The notes below the pieces were generated by a model. The model was given only the letters and a program-made list of their open reading frames with translations, was not told the origin of the DNA and searched no databases. A DNA stretch of 64,000 nucleotides from Pseudomonas fulva (GTDB taxonomy: Bacteria > Pseudomonadota > Gammaproteobacteria > Pseudomonadales > Pseudomonadaceae). Within the stretch, counting starts at the first letter, position 1; each line of letters begins with the position of its first letter. A program made the position numbers and the translations under genes. Below are positions 63,553 to 64,000 of this stretch, piece by piece. The stretch lies in contig NZ_JADNYP010000002.1 in assembly GCF_015680705.1 (NCBI RefSeq), forward strand, positions 298,079 through 362,078, written 5' to 3'.

Positions 63553-63768
63553 TCAACGCCAGAAGGGCTTGCTCAGCTCTTCCTGGCGCTGGGCTTCGCT
63601 GATACCGGCATCAGCCAGCAGACGAGCGTCCAGTCGAGCCAGTTGACGGCGGCTGGAAACGCGGCGCTGCCACAGCAGGAGGGCAGACAGGGCGCGCAGT
63701 GGCAGCGAAGTGGTGGATTCTTGGGTGTGGGATTCGAAGACCAGACCGGAACTGAGGGTACGTTCCAT
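63553..63768 (-). CDS. DUF1127 small protein
   Basis: 71 residues. The C-terminal half has the DUF1127 (YjiS-like) motif: RQLARLDARLLADAGISEAQRQEE, Arg-rich and helical; the N-terminal half includes LPLRALSALLLWQRR. Such short basic proteins are often stress- or phosphate-induced and may bind RNA. It has its own strong terminator. Confidence 0.88.
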   Translation of the reverse strand: MERTLSSGLVFESHTQESTTSLPLRALSALLLWQRRVSSRRQLARLDARLLADAGISEAQRQEELSKPFWR

Positions 63769-63925
63769 GATGTTTCATCCTTCCGCTTGTGGCGGCATCG
63801 AGTAAGTGATTTCAACTGGTGCCAATCATCCTCTTCTGCCGTCCACAACAGTAGATACAGTTCGCAAGCAAAGCACTGCTCCAGTTAACTGTTTATAGGC
63901 ACTGTTGCACTCGAAATTGGCAGAA

Positions 63926-63936
63926 CTGTACTGGTC
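63926..63936. promoter_or_regulatory. Second exact CTGTACTGGTC box
   Basis: Identical 11-base copy of the box at 63410, in the divergent region between the DUF1127 gene and a possible start at 63992. A weaker half-match (8 of 11) begins 15 bases further right. Confidence 0.5.
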
Positions 63937-63991
63937 CGCACCGATATGGTGCATTTTGGGGGCTGTCGAGGGAGGAGTCTGAAAAGAGGTG

Positions 63992-64000
63992 ATGAAAATC
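63992..64000 (+). CDS. Possible start of a truncated gene at the right edge
   Basis: ATGAAAATC follows AGAGG at 5 bases and would begin a rightward gene leaving the window. Only three codons are visible, so the product cannot be named. From memory, MocR-type regulators often adjoin DUF1127 genes in Pseudomonas. Confidence 0.3.

Overview
The window is chromosomal DNA with high GC content and dense coding from a Pseudomonas, most likely of the P. putida group. This is inferred from gene order and protein sequence: a carbonic anhydrase and SulP pair beside an aa3-type cytochrome oxidase operon; metNIQ, katE, znuBC-zur/znuA, thrB, polA, an ErsA-type sRNA, engB, cytochrome c4, dsbA, dgcH, an AmpDh2-like amidase, kinB-algB, an Ivy-type lysozyme inhibitor and gltP. 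I see no tRNA, rRNA, CRISPR array, insertion sequence, prophage or integrase.

Left third (1-24.5 kb). A 5'-truncated M3-type peptidase is followed by a beta-carbonic anhydrase and a SulP anion transporter, a plausible CO2/bicarbonate module. On the opposite strand lies the oddest protein of this part: a 361-residue protein whose middle resembles the gasdermin pore-forming domain and whose last ~105 residues resemble the beta-sandwich domain 4 of thiol-activated cytolysins. Next comes the cytochrome c oxidase operon (coxB-coxA-ctaG-coxC-SURF1-196 aa protein-ctaA-SCO1). The protoheme IX farnesyltransferase gene (ctaB/cyoE) that usually sits between ctaA and SCO1 in Pseudomonas is missing. Methionine import, catalase HPII and Zur-controlled zinc import follow.

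Middle (24.5-43 kb). DNA polymerase I is followed by an ErsA-like envelope-stress sRNA with an AlgU-type promoter. Then come engB, cytochrome c4 and DsbA, a diguanylate cyclase without an I-site, a peptidoglycan amidase and a CSS-EAL phosphodiesterase. KinB-AlgB lies divergent from a three-BON-domain periplasmic protein. Two -24/-12 (sigma-54) promoter matches lie next to algB, one before the BON gene and one before the small-membrane-protein/DUF1328/Ivy operon; AlgB carries an intact GAFTGA motif. A 0.7 kb region before gltP has no supported gene but holds a cluster of hairpins.

Right third (43-64 kb). Transporters and membrane proteins (nucleoside-gate family, DUF5924/DUF2914, M16 peptidase-like, Na/Pi cotransporter-like, TerC, CitMHS) and a GFA-family enzyme lead to a five-gene operon transcribed leftward: a 482 aa protein of unknown fold, a membrane-anchored vWA-like protein with a degenerate MIDAS, a three-TM protein, a 1221 aa tubulin/FtsZ-superfamily protein ending in a GYF-type domain, and a zinc-ribbon/TM/coiled-coil/TPR-like protein. 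This looks like a membrane-associated cytoskeletal or remodelling system and is the best candidate for an undescribed system. Upstream sits an operon of three paralogous DUF2388 exported proteins and a DUF4105 protein with a HELTH zincin motif, then a DUF1127 gene. Repeated CTGTACTGGTC-type boxes lie on both sides of the DUF1127 gene, suggesting a shared regulator.
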